From NCBI RefSeq assembly GCF_003337375.1, contig NZ_QPJD01000011.1, forward strand, positions 124,001-188,000: a DNA stretch of 64,000 nt. The letters are read 5' to 3'. Below the pieces are notes generated by a model. The model had not been told where the DNA came from and searched no databases. It saw only the letters and a program-made list of their open reading frames with translations. Of the stretch, positions 31,087 to 39,474 are shown in pieces. The translations under genes and the position numbers were made by a program. The number at the start of each line of letters is the position of its first letter. Position 1 is the stretch's first letter. The DNA comes from Paenibacillus prosopidis. Lineage in GTDB: Bacteria > Bacillota > Bacilli > Paenibacillales > Paenibacillaceae.

Positions 31087-31233
31087 ATGGAAAATGAAAC
31101 GCACAAGGGCAATTACAAAGGCACGACGCATATGAAAGCCAAAAATCAGGACATGGCCTTCGTCAACGATACTCTTGAGGACGCCAAATCTGTTACGAAC
31201 TTTTCCACGAAAAAGAAAAAGACCGATAGGTGA
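31087..31233 (+). CDS. Small hydrophilic protein, 48 residues, unknown
   Basis: Starts MENETHKGNYKGTTHMKAK and ends in the basic stretch STKKKKTDR; there is no membrane segment and no cysteine. GGAGGAGG (31068-31075) lies 11 bases upstream, which strongly supports translation, and an imperfect hairpin terminator follows. I do not recognise the family; size and composition recall small acidic/basic sporulation or stress proteins, but no function is claimed. It is divergent from ychF. Confidence 0.65.
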   Translation: MENETHKGNYKGTTHMKAKNQDMAFVNDTLEDAKSVTNFSTKKKKTDR

Positions 31234-31247
31234 TTAAAACAGCAAAA

Positions 31248-31290
31248 CGGCCTGGGAGCCGCTAGTTTTTAACTGGCGTTCACCGGGCCG
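31248..31290. terminator. Imperfect bidirectional hairpin
   Basis: CGGCCTGG...AGTT pairs with AACT...CCGGGCCG with mismatches. It is between convergent genes; TTTT follows on the minus strand and CTTT on the plus strand. Confidence 0.55.
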
Positions 31291-31356
31291 CTTTACCATA
31301 CTAACTTACCTCAGCGGTCCTTCACCGCTTCAATTTCTTTCTCTCCGAATTGCCCG

Positions 31357-33732
31357 CTACATCCGTATCGGAGCTTCCTGCAGCTCAGCCCGCGATTGTA
31401 GGTAGCGGAAGAACGCTACCGATGCTTCCGCGCGCGTCACTTGCTTCTTCGGCAGAAACTTGCCGTCAGACAAGCTCATAATTTTCAAGCCGACGACGAT
31501 TGCCGCCTGCCCTTTGTTCTCGATTTGAGCCGAATCCTTATATACAGTCTTGAAGATATGATCGTAGTTCGCAAGCGCATTATAGCCAAGCGCGCGCACG
31601 ATCAGCTCCGCCATCTCGTCCCGCGACACTTTGCCGTCCGGATTGAAGGAACCATCCCCTAGATCGATGAGATTTTGCTCCAGCGCGCTTTCTACGTATA
31701 GGAAGTAACTGGAATCCGCAGCGACATCATTAAATGACGCCTTCTCCATGCTCTCAGAGCCGTATAAACCCGGTGGACGGCCGCTGTTTCTTGCAAGCAC
31801 CAGCATTTTAATAAGCTCGCCGCGCGTGACGGCTTCATTCGGCCGAACCTTGCCGTCCTTTACATCAAGCGCTTTGTATGCAACCATCAGCTCCAGCTGC
31901 CGCTGCGCCCAATGACCCTCGATATCCAGCGCCTTCGGCTTCTCAAGCTGCGTCGCCTCGCCGGTTTCCCGGTTGCGCCATCCGCCAGACTCCGCATCCA
32001 GAAATACGGATTCGTCAATGAGACGCGGAACCAGGCGGTATACAAGCTCTGCTTCCGTCGTAGCCTTCACTTCATTGCCTTGAACTTCGCCGGATGCCAC
32101 CATCACCTTATATTTCTCAATCGGAATCGGCTGCCCGTTCCATGTAAATTGTTGAACCAGGCGGTAAGTCAGCTGGGTTTGGTAGTAATTTAACCAGTTA
32201 TCAACCGCTTTGTCCTTCGCGATAATGGTTGGCGCTTTATCCGGATAAGCAAAGTTTGAAAGATAAGCTTCGTAATTAGTAATCTCGCCTGTGCGGGAGT
32301 CGATCGCTACGCTGATATTGTCGTACTCCACTATAGCGCCATGAACCTTGTGCATGAAGTTAAAATAATACGAACGATTCTCTTCCGCACTAAGTCCCTT
32401 ATATTGCTCCGGATCAGGCTTTACCATATAAAGCTGGTGCGTAAGCCATGGCAAATGTTTTTTCACCGCATCCGCAGCAAGCACCGACGCTTGTTCAAGC
32501 GATATGGTCTTGCTTCCAGCCTGCGTTTGCCCGTTGAAATAATAAATGTAAAAGCTGCGGACTGCTCCTGTCCGTCCGTCCACCGACGCGTTAGCGGACC
32601 CTGTTTCCTTGCCGTCCTTCTTCATCGTCCAATTTAAATGCCAATAAGCATCCGTGGTGCCTGTTCCTTCATTGTTTTGTTCATTATAGCTCGATCCGCT
32701 CAGCTCAGCTTCTGCCGGCAGCTTGAACGCTGCCTTCACTGCTTCTGCCGCCTGCTTCTCCGTTACGGTGCCTGCTTTCGGTTCTTCTCCAACCGGCTTC
32801 TCCGTTACCGGCGTCTCGGAAACCGTCCCTGCTCTAAAATACAAATCATTCGAGCCTTCCTTCTGCTCTCCCGTTACTGCATCGATGGCAATCGGCTGCA
32901 GCTCATAGCTCAGAAGCGGCTTCCTCTTACCCTGCACATTGTAGGGTACAATATAAGTAAGCTGCGGAGTCGCCGCTGCGCGCAGCTTCGCATTAGCCTG
33001 CTCGGGCGTTAACTTCGTATCCACTTTAGGAAATGTAATGGTATTGTCCCACTGTAACGAATAACTCGTAATATGCCCCTCGCTGTCGACCTGCACTTCG
33101 ATATAATTATCGACGTAGGGTATTCCGTTAACGATCCGGTCATAACGCAGCAAATGCCTCACTTCACCTGTAAGCGGCGGAAGCAGTTGTACGCCATAAT
33201 CAAGGTTATATTGAATATTCGCTTTGTAATCTGCAGCTATTGTACTAATAAATTGAAAAGCGATCTGCTGCGCATCGTCACGTTCAACCTTGAGCGGGTA
33301 CGTAGGCTTTGCCGCAGGGTTATCGGTGTAAGAGTTAAATTCAAGCAGCTGTCCATTATCCGCATGAATACGAACGTAAATGCTGCCCATGTGCTTGCCG
33401 TTTATTTTTTTCACAAATTCGAGGCCCCAAGCATTACGCTTCCCCCCAGCAAGCATATCCATGGAAAAATGGGCTCCCTGGAGCGCATATTCTTTCGGAA
33501 TGCTTACATACTTCCGTGCAAGCGCCTCGGCTTTCTCCTTGGTCACCGCCACATCGACAGGAGCTTCGATTTCTTTCATAACGTCTCCTTCCGAAGATGG
33601 CGCGGGTGGTGCCGCCTCACTCATCCTGGCAGACTTGTTTACGCTTTCAGCAAACGCTGAAGTCGGCACTGCGCTTATGAGCATAGCTGCCGAGAGCATG
33701 ACTGCAAGCTTGGTTCGATTATTCTTCTTCAC
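31357..33732 (-). CDS. Exported YcdB/YcdC-repeat protein with S-layer homology domains
   Basis: 791 residues. A signal peptide (about 1-28, LAVMLSAAMLISAVPTSAFA) is followed by two long PepSY/YcdB-like halves, each with paired repeats of the type TKEKAEALARKYV...LEFVKKINGKHMGSIYVRIHADNGQL and a later copy ending AYLSNFAYPDKAPTI. The last 190 residues hold three S-layer homology units (DIEGHWAQRQLELMVAYKAL, FNDVAADSSYFLYVESAL, then a divergent third), which attach proteins to pyruvylated wall polymer. The start is GTG with GGAGGGTG upstream; an upstream TTG lacks a site. It probably acts in the cell wall as an inhibitor-like or peptidase-linked protein (inference). Confidence 0.88.
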   Translation of the reverse strand: MKKNNRTKLAVMLSAAMLISAVPTSAFAESVNKSARMSEAAPPAPSSEGDVMKEIEAPVDVAVTKEKAEALARKYVSIPKEYALQGAHFSMDMLAGGKRNAWGLEFVKKINGKHMGSIYVRIHADNGQLLEFNSYTDNPAAKPTYPLKVERDDAQQIAFQFISTIAADYKANIQYNLDYGVQLLPPLTGEVRHLLRYDRIVNGIPYVDNYIEVQVDSEGHITSYSLQWDNTITFPKVDTKLTPEQANAKLRAAATPQLTYIVPYNVQGKRKPLLSYELQPIAIDAVTGEQKEGSNDLYFRAGTVSETPVTEKPVGEEPKAGTVTEKQAAEAVKAAFKLPAEAELSGSSYNEQNNEGTGTTDAYWHLNWTMKKDGKETGSANASVDGRTGAVRSFYIYYFNGQTQAGSKTISLEQASVLAADAVKKHLPWLTHQLYMVKPDPEQYKGLSAEENRSYYFNFMHKVHGAIVEYDNISVAIDSRTGEITNYEAYLSNFAYPDKAPTIIAKDKAVDNWLNYYQTQLTYRLVQQFTWNGQPIPIEKYKVMVASGEVQGNEVKATTEAELVYRLVPRLIDESVFLDAESGGWRNRETGEATQLEKPKALDIEGHWAQRQLELMVAYKALDVKDGKVRPNEAVTRGELIKMLVLARNSGRPPGLYGSESMEKASFNDVAADSSYFLYVESALEQNLIDLGDGSFNPDGKVSRDEMAELIVRALGYNALANYDHIFKTVYKDSAQIENKGQAAIVVGLKIMSLSDGKFLPKKQVTRAEASVAFFRYLQSRAELQEAPIRM

Positions 33733-33807
33733 TACTTCACCCTCCAATGCTTTTCCAATTTATTCATGGTATAGACGCATCCAGGAGCTTGTAGGTTGCA
33801 CGGTGCG

Positions 33808-33845
33808 AAAAAAAATAACCTTCAAACTGTAGTCAGTTCGAAGGT
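33808..33845 (-). terminator. Terminator of the glycosylation operon
   Basis: Minus-strand ACCTTCGAACTG/CAGTTTGAAGGT with a 4-base loop and a run of eight T. Confidence 0.9.
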
Positions 33846-33854
33846 CAAAATCTC

Positions 33855-35120
33855 TTACGCCGATTTCCTGCGCGCACCATAGGTCCAAGCTTTTTGCAAA
33901 ATATAAATACAAAGCCATACCGATAAAATGATGAACAATGGCATGACCGTAAAGTTATACCTGTATTCCGGCACAAAGACGAGTCTGATCATCGTCATAA
34001 TAATGATAACGACCGCGAGCATCACGCCCGGATGTCTCCAGCGCCATACGAGCGCCAGCAGCGAAATAATACTGCTGTACACCACGAACAAATGCAAGAA
34101 TGGCACCTTCGGGTACGCATAATAGATGGGTTTGTGCCCTGATCCGAAGAACATGTGACTGTACGTATATTTCAGTTTGCCGACCGTATACCATTTTATA
34201 TATTTCCAAGTTTGTGTAGTGAAGCCTGCCTTCAGACGCACCCAAGCATATTCCTTTTCTGGCATGCCCTTTGGCTTTGGAACAATCCGATCGGAATAAT
34301 CTTTATCCGGATAGGTACCGGCCGAGAATGGGTTCGACTGCGAAGCAGTCAATACAAATTCATGCAGCGTTACAATATTGCGAATCCACCAAGGGAGCAT
34401 TGTTGCTGATAAACAAAGTCCGGTAATGATGCCTAGCAAGGCAACTTTTTTGAAAATAGCCCACCTCGATTGCCCCGCAGCTTCCCGGCCTTCTTTGCGC
34501 TTGCTCCACTGCTGCAGTAAAAACACACCGTATAGCGGAACGAACAGCGGCAAAAACTCAGCTCTAACAAGTACGGTAAGCCCTAAAAGCACGCCTGCGA
34601 TAGCGGCATCCCGTTTGAGATGCGTGCGGAATGCGTATAATTGCATGGACAAGTAGGCCATCAATAAAAATAAAGCCAGTGTTTCGGTTAGTACGGCACC
34701 TGTCGTCCAAATAAACGGGTGATAAATCGCTCCCGCAAAGATCGACAGTAAAGCTACCCATTTATTTTTCGTAGCTTGCATAGCAATTATGTACATCAAG
34801 GCTAGCGAGGCTAAACTGATAAGTACCTGTACCCAGCGGATAAGCGGAAATGGCTCCATACCGATTTGGTCGGCAACGATATACATGGAAGCCATAAACA
34901 ACGGGTAACCAGGTGTCACCCGGGCATTGGGAACCTCTTCCTTGTAGGAATAGATGCCTTTATCGAATAATCGGTGCACCATTTCATTGTAATACTTCGA
35001 ATCATGCGAGACATTATGCTTTACCGAAGTAAGAAAATCAGCTCTTAACCATAGTGCAAGCAAAAAAATGAGGACGATCATGATCGTCCAGACTTTATTT
35101 TTTCTGACCCGTTCCAACAC
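33855..35120 (-). CDS. GT39/PMT-like membrane glycosyltransferase
   Basis: 421 residues with about ten membrane segments. The first extracytoplasmic loop has the acidic pattern HDSKYYNEMVHRLFDKGIYSY followed by GYPLF, as in GT-C enzymes of the ArnT/PMT group that use polyprenyl-phosphate sugars. It is the last gene of a four-gene operon with a dolichyl-phosphate-mannose-synthase-like enzyme and two small membrane proteins. Together they look like a three-component system that puts a sugar on a wall polymer, lipid or protein outside the cell. The acceptor is unknown. Confidence 0.82.
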   Translation of the reverse strand: MLERVRKNKVWTIMIVLIFLLALWLRADFLTSVKHNVSHDSKYYNEMVHRLFDKGIYSYKEEVPNARVTPGYPLFMASMYIVADQIGMEPFPLIRWVQVLISLASLALMYIIAMQATKNKWVALLSIFAGAIYHPFIWTTGAVLTETLALFLLMAYLSMQLYAFRTHLKRDAAIAGVLLGLTVLVRAEFLPLFVPLYGVFLLQQWSKRKEGREAAGQSRWAIFKKVALLGIITGLCLSATMLPWWIRNIVTLHEFVLTASQSNPFSAGTYPDKDYSDRIVPKPKGMPEKEYAWVRLKAGFTTQTWKYIKWYTVGKLKYTYSHMFFGSGHKPIYYAYPKVPFLHLFVVYSSIISLLALVWRWRHPGVMLAVVIIIMTMIRLVFVPEYRYNFTVMPLFIILSVWLCIYILQKAWTYGARRKSA

Positions 35121-35152
35121 GATCTTTCGGCCCCCTCAAATCCTTACAACAC

Positions 35153-35497
35153 CTATTTCCAAGCTAATACAACAATCCCTATTAATATAATTGCGGCACC
35201 AATCCATCGCTGCGCCGGCACCGATTCGTGAAAGATAAACACAGCTGCAACTAAAGCAATAATATAGGCCAAACTTTGCAGCGGGTAGGCTAAGCTAAGC
35301 GGCAGCTTCTTCAGAACATATAGCCACATGACCGTCGCAATTCCATACAAAACTAGCCCGGACCAAATATGAGGAGACCACAGCAGCGAAACCCAAGAAT
35401 CGCCTTTGGAAGTATCCAGCTTATTCATGCCTGTTTTCCATAACAGTTGACCGGAAACAAGCAGCAAAATATTTAAAAATAAAACAAGATATGCCAT
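35153..35497 (-). CDS. EamA/SMR-like small membrane protein, putative lipid-sugar flippase
   Basis: 114 residues with four membrane helices, starting LVLFLNILLLVSGQLLWKTGMNKL and containing LPLSLAYPLQSLAYIIALVAA, similar to the ArnE/ArnF and small DMT transporters. In its context, between a lipid-linked sugar synthase and a GT-C transferase, it is a good candidate for the step that moves the polyprenyl-phosphate sugar across the membrane (inference). Its ATG overlaps the preceding stop by one base (TAATG). Confidence 0.8.
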   Translation of the reverse strand: MAYLVLFLNILLLVSGQLLWKTGMNKLDTSKGDSWVSLLWSPHIWSGLVLYGIATVMWLYVLKKLPLSLAYPLQSLAYIIALVAAVFIFHESVPAQRWIGAAIILIGIVVLAWK

Positions 35498-35841
35498 TAC
35501 GAATCCGACCTTTTGCGTTCATGCAATTCATGATGCAAAATACCGAGCTCTTGGGTAAGCCGGATCACTTTCTCCGATAATTTAGACACGATAACCGTTA
35601 GATGCAAAATAAGTGCGACACAAAACAAAATTCCGACTAAAAACAGCAGAGCCGGCGCATAATCAATTCCGGCCGCATCAGCCAGTGCATCAATAATTTG
35701 TACGCGGACAGATAAAATAAGCATCACTACACCAAACAAAAGCCATAACATCGAATACTGCTCGCGCAGCAATCTGCGATTTATTAACATAATAAGTACA
35801 AATAAGAACCCTACACTTGTGATAATCCACAAGACTTGCAT
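35497..35841 (-). CDS. DUF2304 family membrane protein
   Basis: 114 residues with three membrane helices and a charged C-terminal helix (SKLSEKVIRLTQELGILHHELHERK). The motif YSMLWLLFGVVMLILSV is typical of DUF2304, a family repeatedly linked with GT2 enzymes such as this operon's first gene. Its molecular role is unknown. Confidence 0.82.
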   Translation of the reverse strand: MQVLWIITSVGFLFVLIMLINRRLLREQYSMLWLLFGVVMLILSVRVQIIDALADAAGIDYAPALLFLVGILFCVALILHLTVIVSKLSEKVIRLTQELGILHHELHERKRSDS

Positions 35842-35864
35842 GGAATTTCCTCCCCAAAGTTGTG

Positions 35865-36647
35865 CTACGGCTGAACCTCGACCGGCTTCGTCGCCTTCAA
35901 GCTGCGAATGAACAAAGCAAGCGTAACCTTAATCATATAGTATACCGATCTCATCGCATTTATTGATGAAGTGCCTCCGGTACGGGCTTCCATCACGACA
36001 GCCACTTCGCTTGTACGAAGCCCGCTGCGATGAATGAGCACGATCGAATCCACTTCCGGATAATCAGTCGCATAGTCGCTTTGGAACACGGCAATAGCGC
36101 GTTTGTTGGCAGCGCGGAATCCGGATGTCACGTCAAGCACGCGCTTGCGCGTCATCGCACTTACAATCGTCGATAAGATTTTTATTCCGACTCTTCGTGT
36201 CGCTGAAGATAAGAATCCTGTCTGTTCAATAAACCTCGAGCCAATGGCGAGATCTGCTTTCCCGCTGAGCACCGGAGATAAAATAAGGTGAAGCTGTTCG
36301 GCTTTGTGTTGCCCGTCCCCATCCACTTGAACGGCTACATCATAGCCGTAACGGTGAGCATAACGATATCCGGTCTGCATTGCGCCGCCAATGCCAAGAT
36401 TAGTCGGGAGTGTAATAACAGCCGCTCCATTAGCTTCCGCAACCTCTTGGGTACGGTCCTTCGAGCCGTCATTAATAACCAAAATATGAGCAGACGGGCA
36501 GTGCGTCTTCACATCATGAATCACATGGCTTATGCTGTGCTCTTCATTATAAGCCGGAATAATGATCAATATTTTTGAAAACGTTCCGCCTTGCAGCAGG
36601 GACTCTCCGGAAACGGTACCGTCCATTTTCGAAATAACTGCGTTCAA
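35865..36647 (-). CDS. GT2 glycosyltransferase (polyprenyl-phosphate sugar synthase type)
   Basis: About 260 residues of the DPM1-like GT2 group: IIPAYNEEHSISHVI, VINDGSKDRTQEVAE, the metal-binding VQVDGDGQH, GSRFIEQTGFLS and LDVTSGFRAANKRAI. There is no C-terminal membrane domain, so it probably makes a polyprenyl-phosphate sugar at the inner face of the membrane. The start is uncertain: a TTG at 36647 lies 11 bases after GGAG; a TTG at 36671 and an ATG at 36626 are alternatives. It is the first gene of the operon, with a TATAAT at 36802-36807 upstream on the same strand. Confidence 0.85.
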   Translation of the reverse strand: MNAVISKMDGTVSGESLLQGGTFSKILIIIPAYNEEHSISHVIHDVKTHCPSAHILVINDGSKDRTQEVAEANGAAVITLPTNLGIGGAMQTGYRYAHRYGYDVAVQVDGDGQHKAEQLHLILSPVLSGKADLAIGSRFIEQTGFLSSATRRVGIKILSTIVSAMTRKRVLDVTSGFRAANKRAIAVFQSDYATDYPEVDSIVLIHRSGLRTSEVAVVMEARTGGTSSINAMRSVYYMIKVTLALFIRSLKATKPVEVQP

Positions 36648-36841
36648 CTCAATCACCACTCCATAAATCAATGTATTAGCGCGCCAATGCGCACAATAGT
36701 TTCAATTCTACTAAACAACTCTATTAGAAAGCAACAGAAATGGTTGTGAATTTGTGTAAATTATGTCGAAAAATCGCATGTTACTCATCCATATGCTTCC
36801 TATTATAGCAACTATTATCTAGTAAAAGGAAGCACTTCATG

Positions 36842-36886
36842 AAAAAAAATACCGCCTGGCAACCAGTCAACGACTGACACCAGACG
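36842..36886 (-). terminator. Terminator of trxA
   Basis: Minus-strand stem CGTCTGG..CAGTC/GACTG..CCAGGCG with small mismatches, then a run of eight T with one A before it. Confidence 0.85.
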
Positions 36887-36919
36887 ATATATAGACGGAT
36901 AACATCATGAGTTTGTTGC

Positions 36920-37231
36920 TTACAGCTGACCGGAAATTTTCGCCTTCAAAGCATCCTTGCTTTGAACGCCGACCATTTTGTCAACAGGTTGACCGTCTTT
37001 GAACAAAATGAGCGTCGGGATACTCATAACGCCGAATTGCGAAGCCAATTCCGGTTCTTCATCAACGTTAATTTTTGCGATTACGGCTTGACCTTCAAGT
37101 TCAGTCGACAACTCCTCAACGATCGGAAGCTGCATTTTGCAAGGTCCGCACCATGGTGCCCAGAAGTCCACAAGGGAAACGCCGCTTTCAACGCTTTGTG
37201 CAAAGTTTTCTTTTGTCAATGCTACTGCCAT
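36920..37231 (-). CDS. trxA: Thioredoxin
   Basis: 103 residues with the active site WAPWCGPCKMQLP and the cis-proline segment VMSIPTLILFKDG. It reduces protein disulfides in the cytoplasm. The start at 37231 (MAVALTKENF) has GGAGAGG upstream; six extra residues are not supported. It lies 54 bases after an Rrf2 regulator in the same direction and is probably co-transcribed with it. Confidence 0.97.
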   Translation of the reverse strand: MAVALTKENFAQSVESGVSLVDFWAPWCGPCKMQLPIVEELSTELEGQAVIAKINVDEEPELASQFGVMSIPTLILFKDGQPVDKMVGVQSKDALKAKISGQL

Positions 37232-37285
37232 TTCAATCATCCTCTCCAAATAATGTGTATGATTAAGGGAATACCCGTCTCACCG

Positions 37286-37714
37286 CTAATCGGAACAACT
37301 GCAGGCGTGAATTTGTTTAAGCACATCTTGGATCGTTATCGCGCTAAAATGGTTCTCCAGCTGCTTCTCCGCCGTACAAAAAATACCGAACATCACTTGG
37401 TTCATATTCGATCCGACGACGCAATCCATCTCTGGATTGCCTGAGCACCAGCTCGGCATCAGCGAGCCTTGTGCCATAACGCGATAAATATCGGCTAATG
37501 TGACTACGCTCGGATCAATCGTAAGCCTGTAGCCGCCGCCGGAACCTTCGCGCGTATCCACGTATCCACTGCGGCGCAAACCGCTCATCACCTTCCGGAC
37601 GCGTGCGGAGTGTGTGCCTACATTTTCGGCAATCATATCGCTGCTTGCCATTCTCTCCGGTAAATAGGCTAAGTAAACGAGACTGTGTACGGCAATCGTA
37701 AATTCGCTGTTCAC
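37286..37714 (-). CDS. Rrf2-family transcription regulator (YwnA-like)
   Basis: 142 residues. The winged helix is EFTIAVHSLVYLAYLP...IAENVGTHSARVRKVMSGLRRSGYVDTREGSGGGYRL. The C-terminal half has Cys in WCSGNPEMDCVV, FC and HACSCSD, but not the spacing of the three-Cys cluster of IscR/NsrR, so it may sense redox through thiols. The start is GTG with GGGAGG 9 bases upstream. A dyad overlapping its own promoter suggests autorepression. The gene order with trxA suggests a thiol-stress circuit (inference). Confidence 0.88.
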   Translation of the reverse strand: MNSEFTIAVHSLVYLAYLPERMASSDMIAENVGTHSARVRKVMSGLRRSGYVDTREGSGGGYRLTIDPSVVTLADIYRVMAQGSLMPSWCSGNPEMDCVVGSNMNQVMFGIFCTAEKQLENHFSAITIQDVLKQIHACSCSD

Positions 37715-37737
37715 TGTAACGGGCCTCCCTGCTTTGT

Positions 37738-37772
37738 ACTGTAATTGTATCCGTTACAGTTACGTTTGTCAA
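37738..37772 (-). promoter_or_regulatory. Promoter and operator of the Rrf2-trxA unit
   Basis: Minus-strand TTGACA (37767-37772) and TACAAT (37744-37749) are 17 bases apart. A perfect dyad ACTGTAA-N9-TTACAGT (37738-37760) covers the -10 element and spacer, the expected place for an autorepressor. A third TTACAGT lies at the ribosome binding site (about 37713-37719). Confidence 0.75.
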
Positions 37773-37966
37773 TAGTCAGGCCGCCAAATCCCTTACTTAG
37801 CATGCGGCACGACACGTACCCTTATTCTCCGCTAGATTTTGGCTTGTATGATATTCCGGAAAGGACGGAGCTAACCGTTTTCCCGCTTCCCTAAAAGTAT
37901 TTTTTATAGGGAATGTCATGTTTGAAGGCTCCCGCTGAATACATATGAATTGTGCTTCTTAATCAT

Positions 37967-38061
37967 GTTTTGCTTTGTAAAATATAACGTGCGCATTTGA
38001 CGTAAGTTTTACTTCGTAAAACTGAGCACATGCTTCCGAAGCTAGTTTTGCTATGCAAAAC
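37967..38061 (+). repeat. Three 39-bp tandem repeats with palindromic core
   Basis: GTTTTGC-TTT-GTAAAAT (37967-37983), GTTTTAC-TTC-GTAAAAC (38006-38022) and GTTTTGC-TAT-GCAAAAC (38045-38061) start exactly 39 bases apart. The last two are perfect palindromes with a 3-base loop. The last ends three bases before AAGGAGGTG of the following gene. A further palindrome, GCTTC-C-GAAGC, lies between the last two. The stretch 37773-37966 shows nothing else. Confidence 0.8.
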
Positions 38062-38080
38062 TTTAAGGAGGTGATTGAAG

Positions 38081-38290
38081 ATGGCACTATTTTGGAGTCG
38101 TTGGATTCCTGTTCGCACGGAAGGTGGCTCCAGATCGGAATTAATTGACCGATTGCAGGCGCATTTCAAAGCAAACGGAGTAAAATCCAAAATTACCATT
38201 GAAGGCAATTCCTTGAAACGGATTCATGTGCTTAAGAAGGATACCGCCAAAGCAAAAGAGCTGCTTGACGCTTTTGACGAGGAGAACTAA
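38081..38290 (+). CDS. Small soluble protein, 69 residues, unknown
   Basis: Starts MALFWSRWIPVRTEG and continues as one alpha/beta-like unit (SELIDRLQAHFKANGVKSKITIEGNSLKRIHVLKK..AKELLDAFDEE). The pattern of a short ligand-binding-like domain with a C-terminal helix recalls DUF2007-type small proteins, but the match is not certain. AAGGAGGTG lies 7 bases before the ATG, so translation is very likely. It follows tandem palindromes and stands alone between divergent and convergent neighbours. Confidence 0.75.
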   Translation: MALFWSRWIPVRTEGGSRSELIDRLQAHFKANGVKSKITIEGNSLKRIHVLKKDTAKAKELLDAFDEEN

Positions 38291-38363
38291 AGCGGATGCG
38301 GTAAAGTTTTGAAAGGCTTGGCTAAGCAGCGGCGCCAATGGCGGCCGCTGCTTTTGCCGCCTC

Positions 38364-39041
38364 CTAGGAAGAACGTCCAAATACAGAAGAATGCCGCATG
38401 AAGCGGTAGCCTTTACGCACGCCGTTCATGACCCACTCCGGTACAGGTACCGGGTTTTTGGACATGAAAGGCATATAGATGCGGTTGTATGCCCTTTTTA
38501 AATCCTCCCACATCGAGCACGGTTCTTCCTTCAAAAAATCAGAAACGTCTACAACGAGGCCGCGGCCATCGGTTACCATGACGTTCTTGCCATGAACGTC
38601 ATGCGGGTGCAAGCCGCGCGAACGGGCATAGTCGAGTGCCTGATCGATATCCGTAATGACGCGGCCCGGAATGGGCACCCCTTCAATAATGCACCGATAT
38701 AACGTTTTCCCATTTAAACGCCTTAGGATCAAATAATAAAACCCATTATGCTCACCCGCATAATAACAGGCGGAATAAGCAGGATGATTGCCTATTAGCC
38801 GGTAGACCTCGCATTCACTTTCCCATCCCACGCGGCCGGGGGCATATACCTTAACGGCGATATCCGGATAATCGTGATTCATAAATACGCACGCATAATT
38901 TCCTGCTCCAAGAAGCTTCCACCCCTCCGGAGTTTCATCGACACGAACCGGGTCTCCAGGGTCGATGCTGCTGAGCTCCAGGTCCGAAAGCAGCGTTTTT
39001 TCCGATAGCGCGATAAGCTGTTTCAGCCGTTTCTCCTCCAT
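38364..39041 (-). CDS. Protein kinase-like protein
   Basis: 225 residues. Kinase features in order: glycine-rich loop LLGAGNYACV, Lys in IAVKVYAP, an acidic partner in WESECEVYRLIG, a catalytic loop HPHDVHGKNVMV with Asp and Asn in place, and a metal-binding Asp in VVDVSDF in place of DFG. The protein is compact, like YrzF/YbdM-type kinases of Bacillus. The substrate is unknown. The ATG at 39041 is chosen because AAGGGGTG lies 9 bases before it; a GTG at 39053 overlaps that site. Confidence 0.8.
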   Translation of the reverse strand: MEEKRLKQLIALSEKTLLSDLELSSIDPGDPVRVDETPEGWKLLGAGNYACVFMNHDYPDIAVKVYAPGRVGWESECEVYRLIGNHPAYSACYYAGEHNGFYYLILRRLNGKTLYRCIIEGVPIPGRVITDIDQALDYARSRGLHPHDVHGKNVMVTDGRGLVVDVSDFLKEEPCSMWEDLKRAYNRIYMPFMSKNPVPVPEWVMNGVRKGYRFMRHSSVFGRSS

Positions 39042-39102
39042 ATTCGAGTGCACCCCTTTCTTCCCCGTTATGACTCTTCTATTTTAGAGCGCGCTGTAAC
39101 AA

Positions 39103-39149
39103 AAATAAAGACCGGGATCGAAAGCTTCCCAGTCAGATGCTTATGTCTT
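39103..39149 (-). terminator. Possible terminator of the SMR operon
   Basis: AAAGAC/GTCTTT with an inner CTGGGA/TCCCGG and an ATTTTTG tail on the minus strand; pairing is interrupted. Confidence 0.45.
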
Positions 39150-39473
39150 TTAATGATTGCCACTAATGACCTTAAGCCCTATAACGCCTGTTATGATCAT
39201 CGATAAAAATAACATTTTGCGCCAATCGCGTGATTCGCCGAATACGGTCATACCGAGTATTACACTGCCGATAGACCCGATTCCCGTCCATATCCCGTAT
39301 GCGGTGCTAATCGGAATCGACTGCAGCGCTTTAGATAGGAAGAAAAAGCTCACGAAGCCCGCCGCAACTGCTCCAACCGTTCCCTTCCAGCGCCGGAACC
39401 CGTCCGACAGCTTCATGAACGTCACACCGCCGACCTCTCCGAGCCCTGATATAATTAAATAAATCCATGCCAT
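39150..39473 (-). CDS. Small multidrug resistance (SMR) exporter, subunit 2
   Basis: 107 residues, four membrane helices. Helix 1 has the conserved glutamate in YLIISGLGEVGGVTFMK, and SIPISTAYGIWTGIGSIGSVILG is the family signature. It is the second of two SMR genes, a typical paired (YkkCD-like) heterodimer. The start at 39473 is one base after the stop of the first SMR gene; seven extra residues from 39494 are not supported. Confidence 0.9.
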   Translation of the reverse strand: MAWIYLIISGLGEVGGVTFMKLSDGFRRWKGTVGAVAAGFVSFFFLSKALQSIPISTAYGIWTGIGSIGSVILGMTVFGESRDWRKMLFLSMIITGVIGLKVISGNH

Positions 39474-39474
39474 A

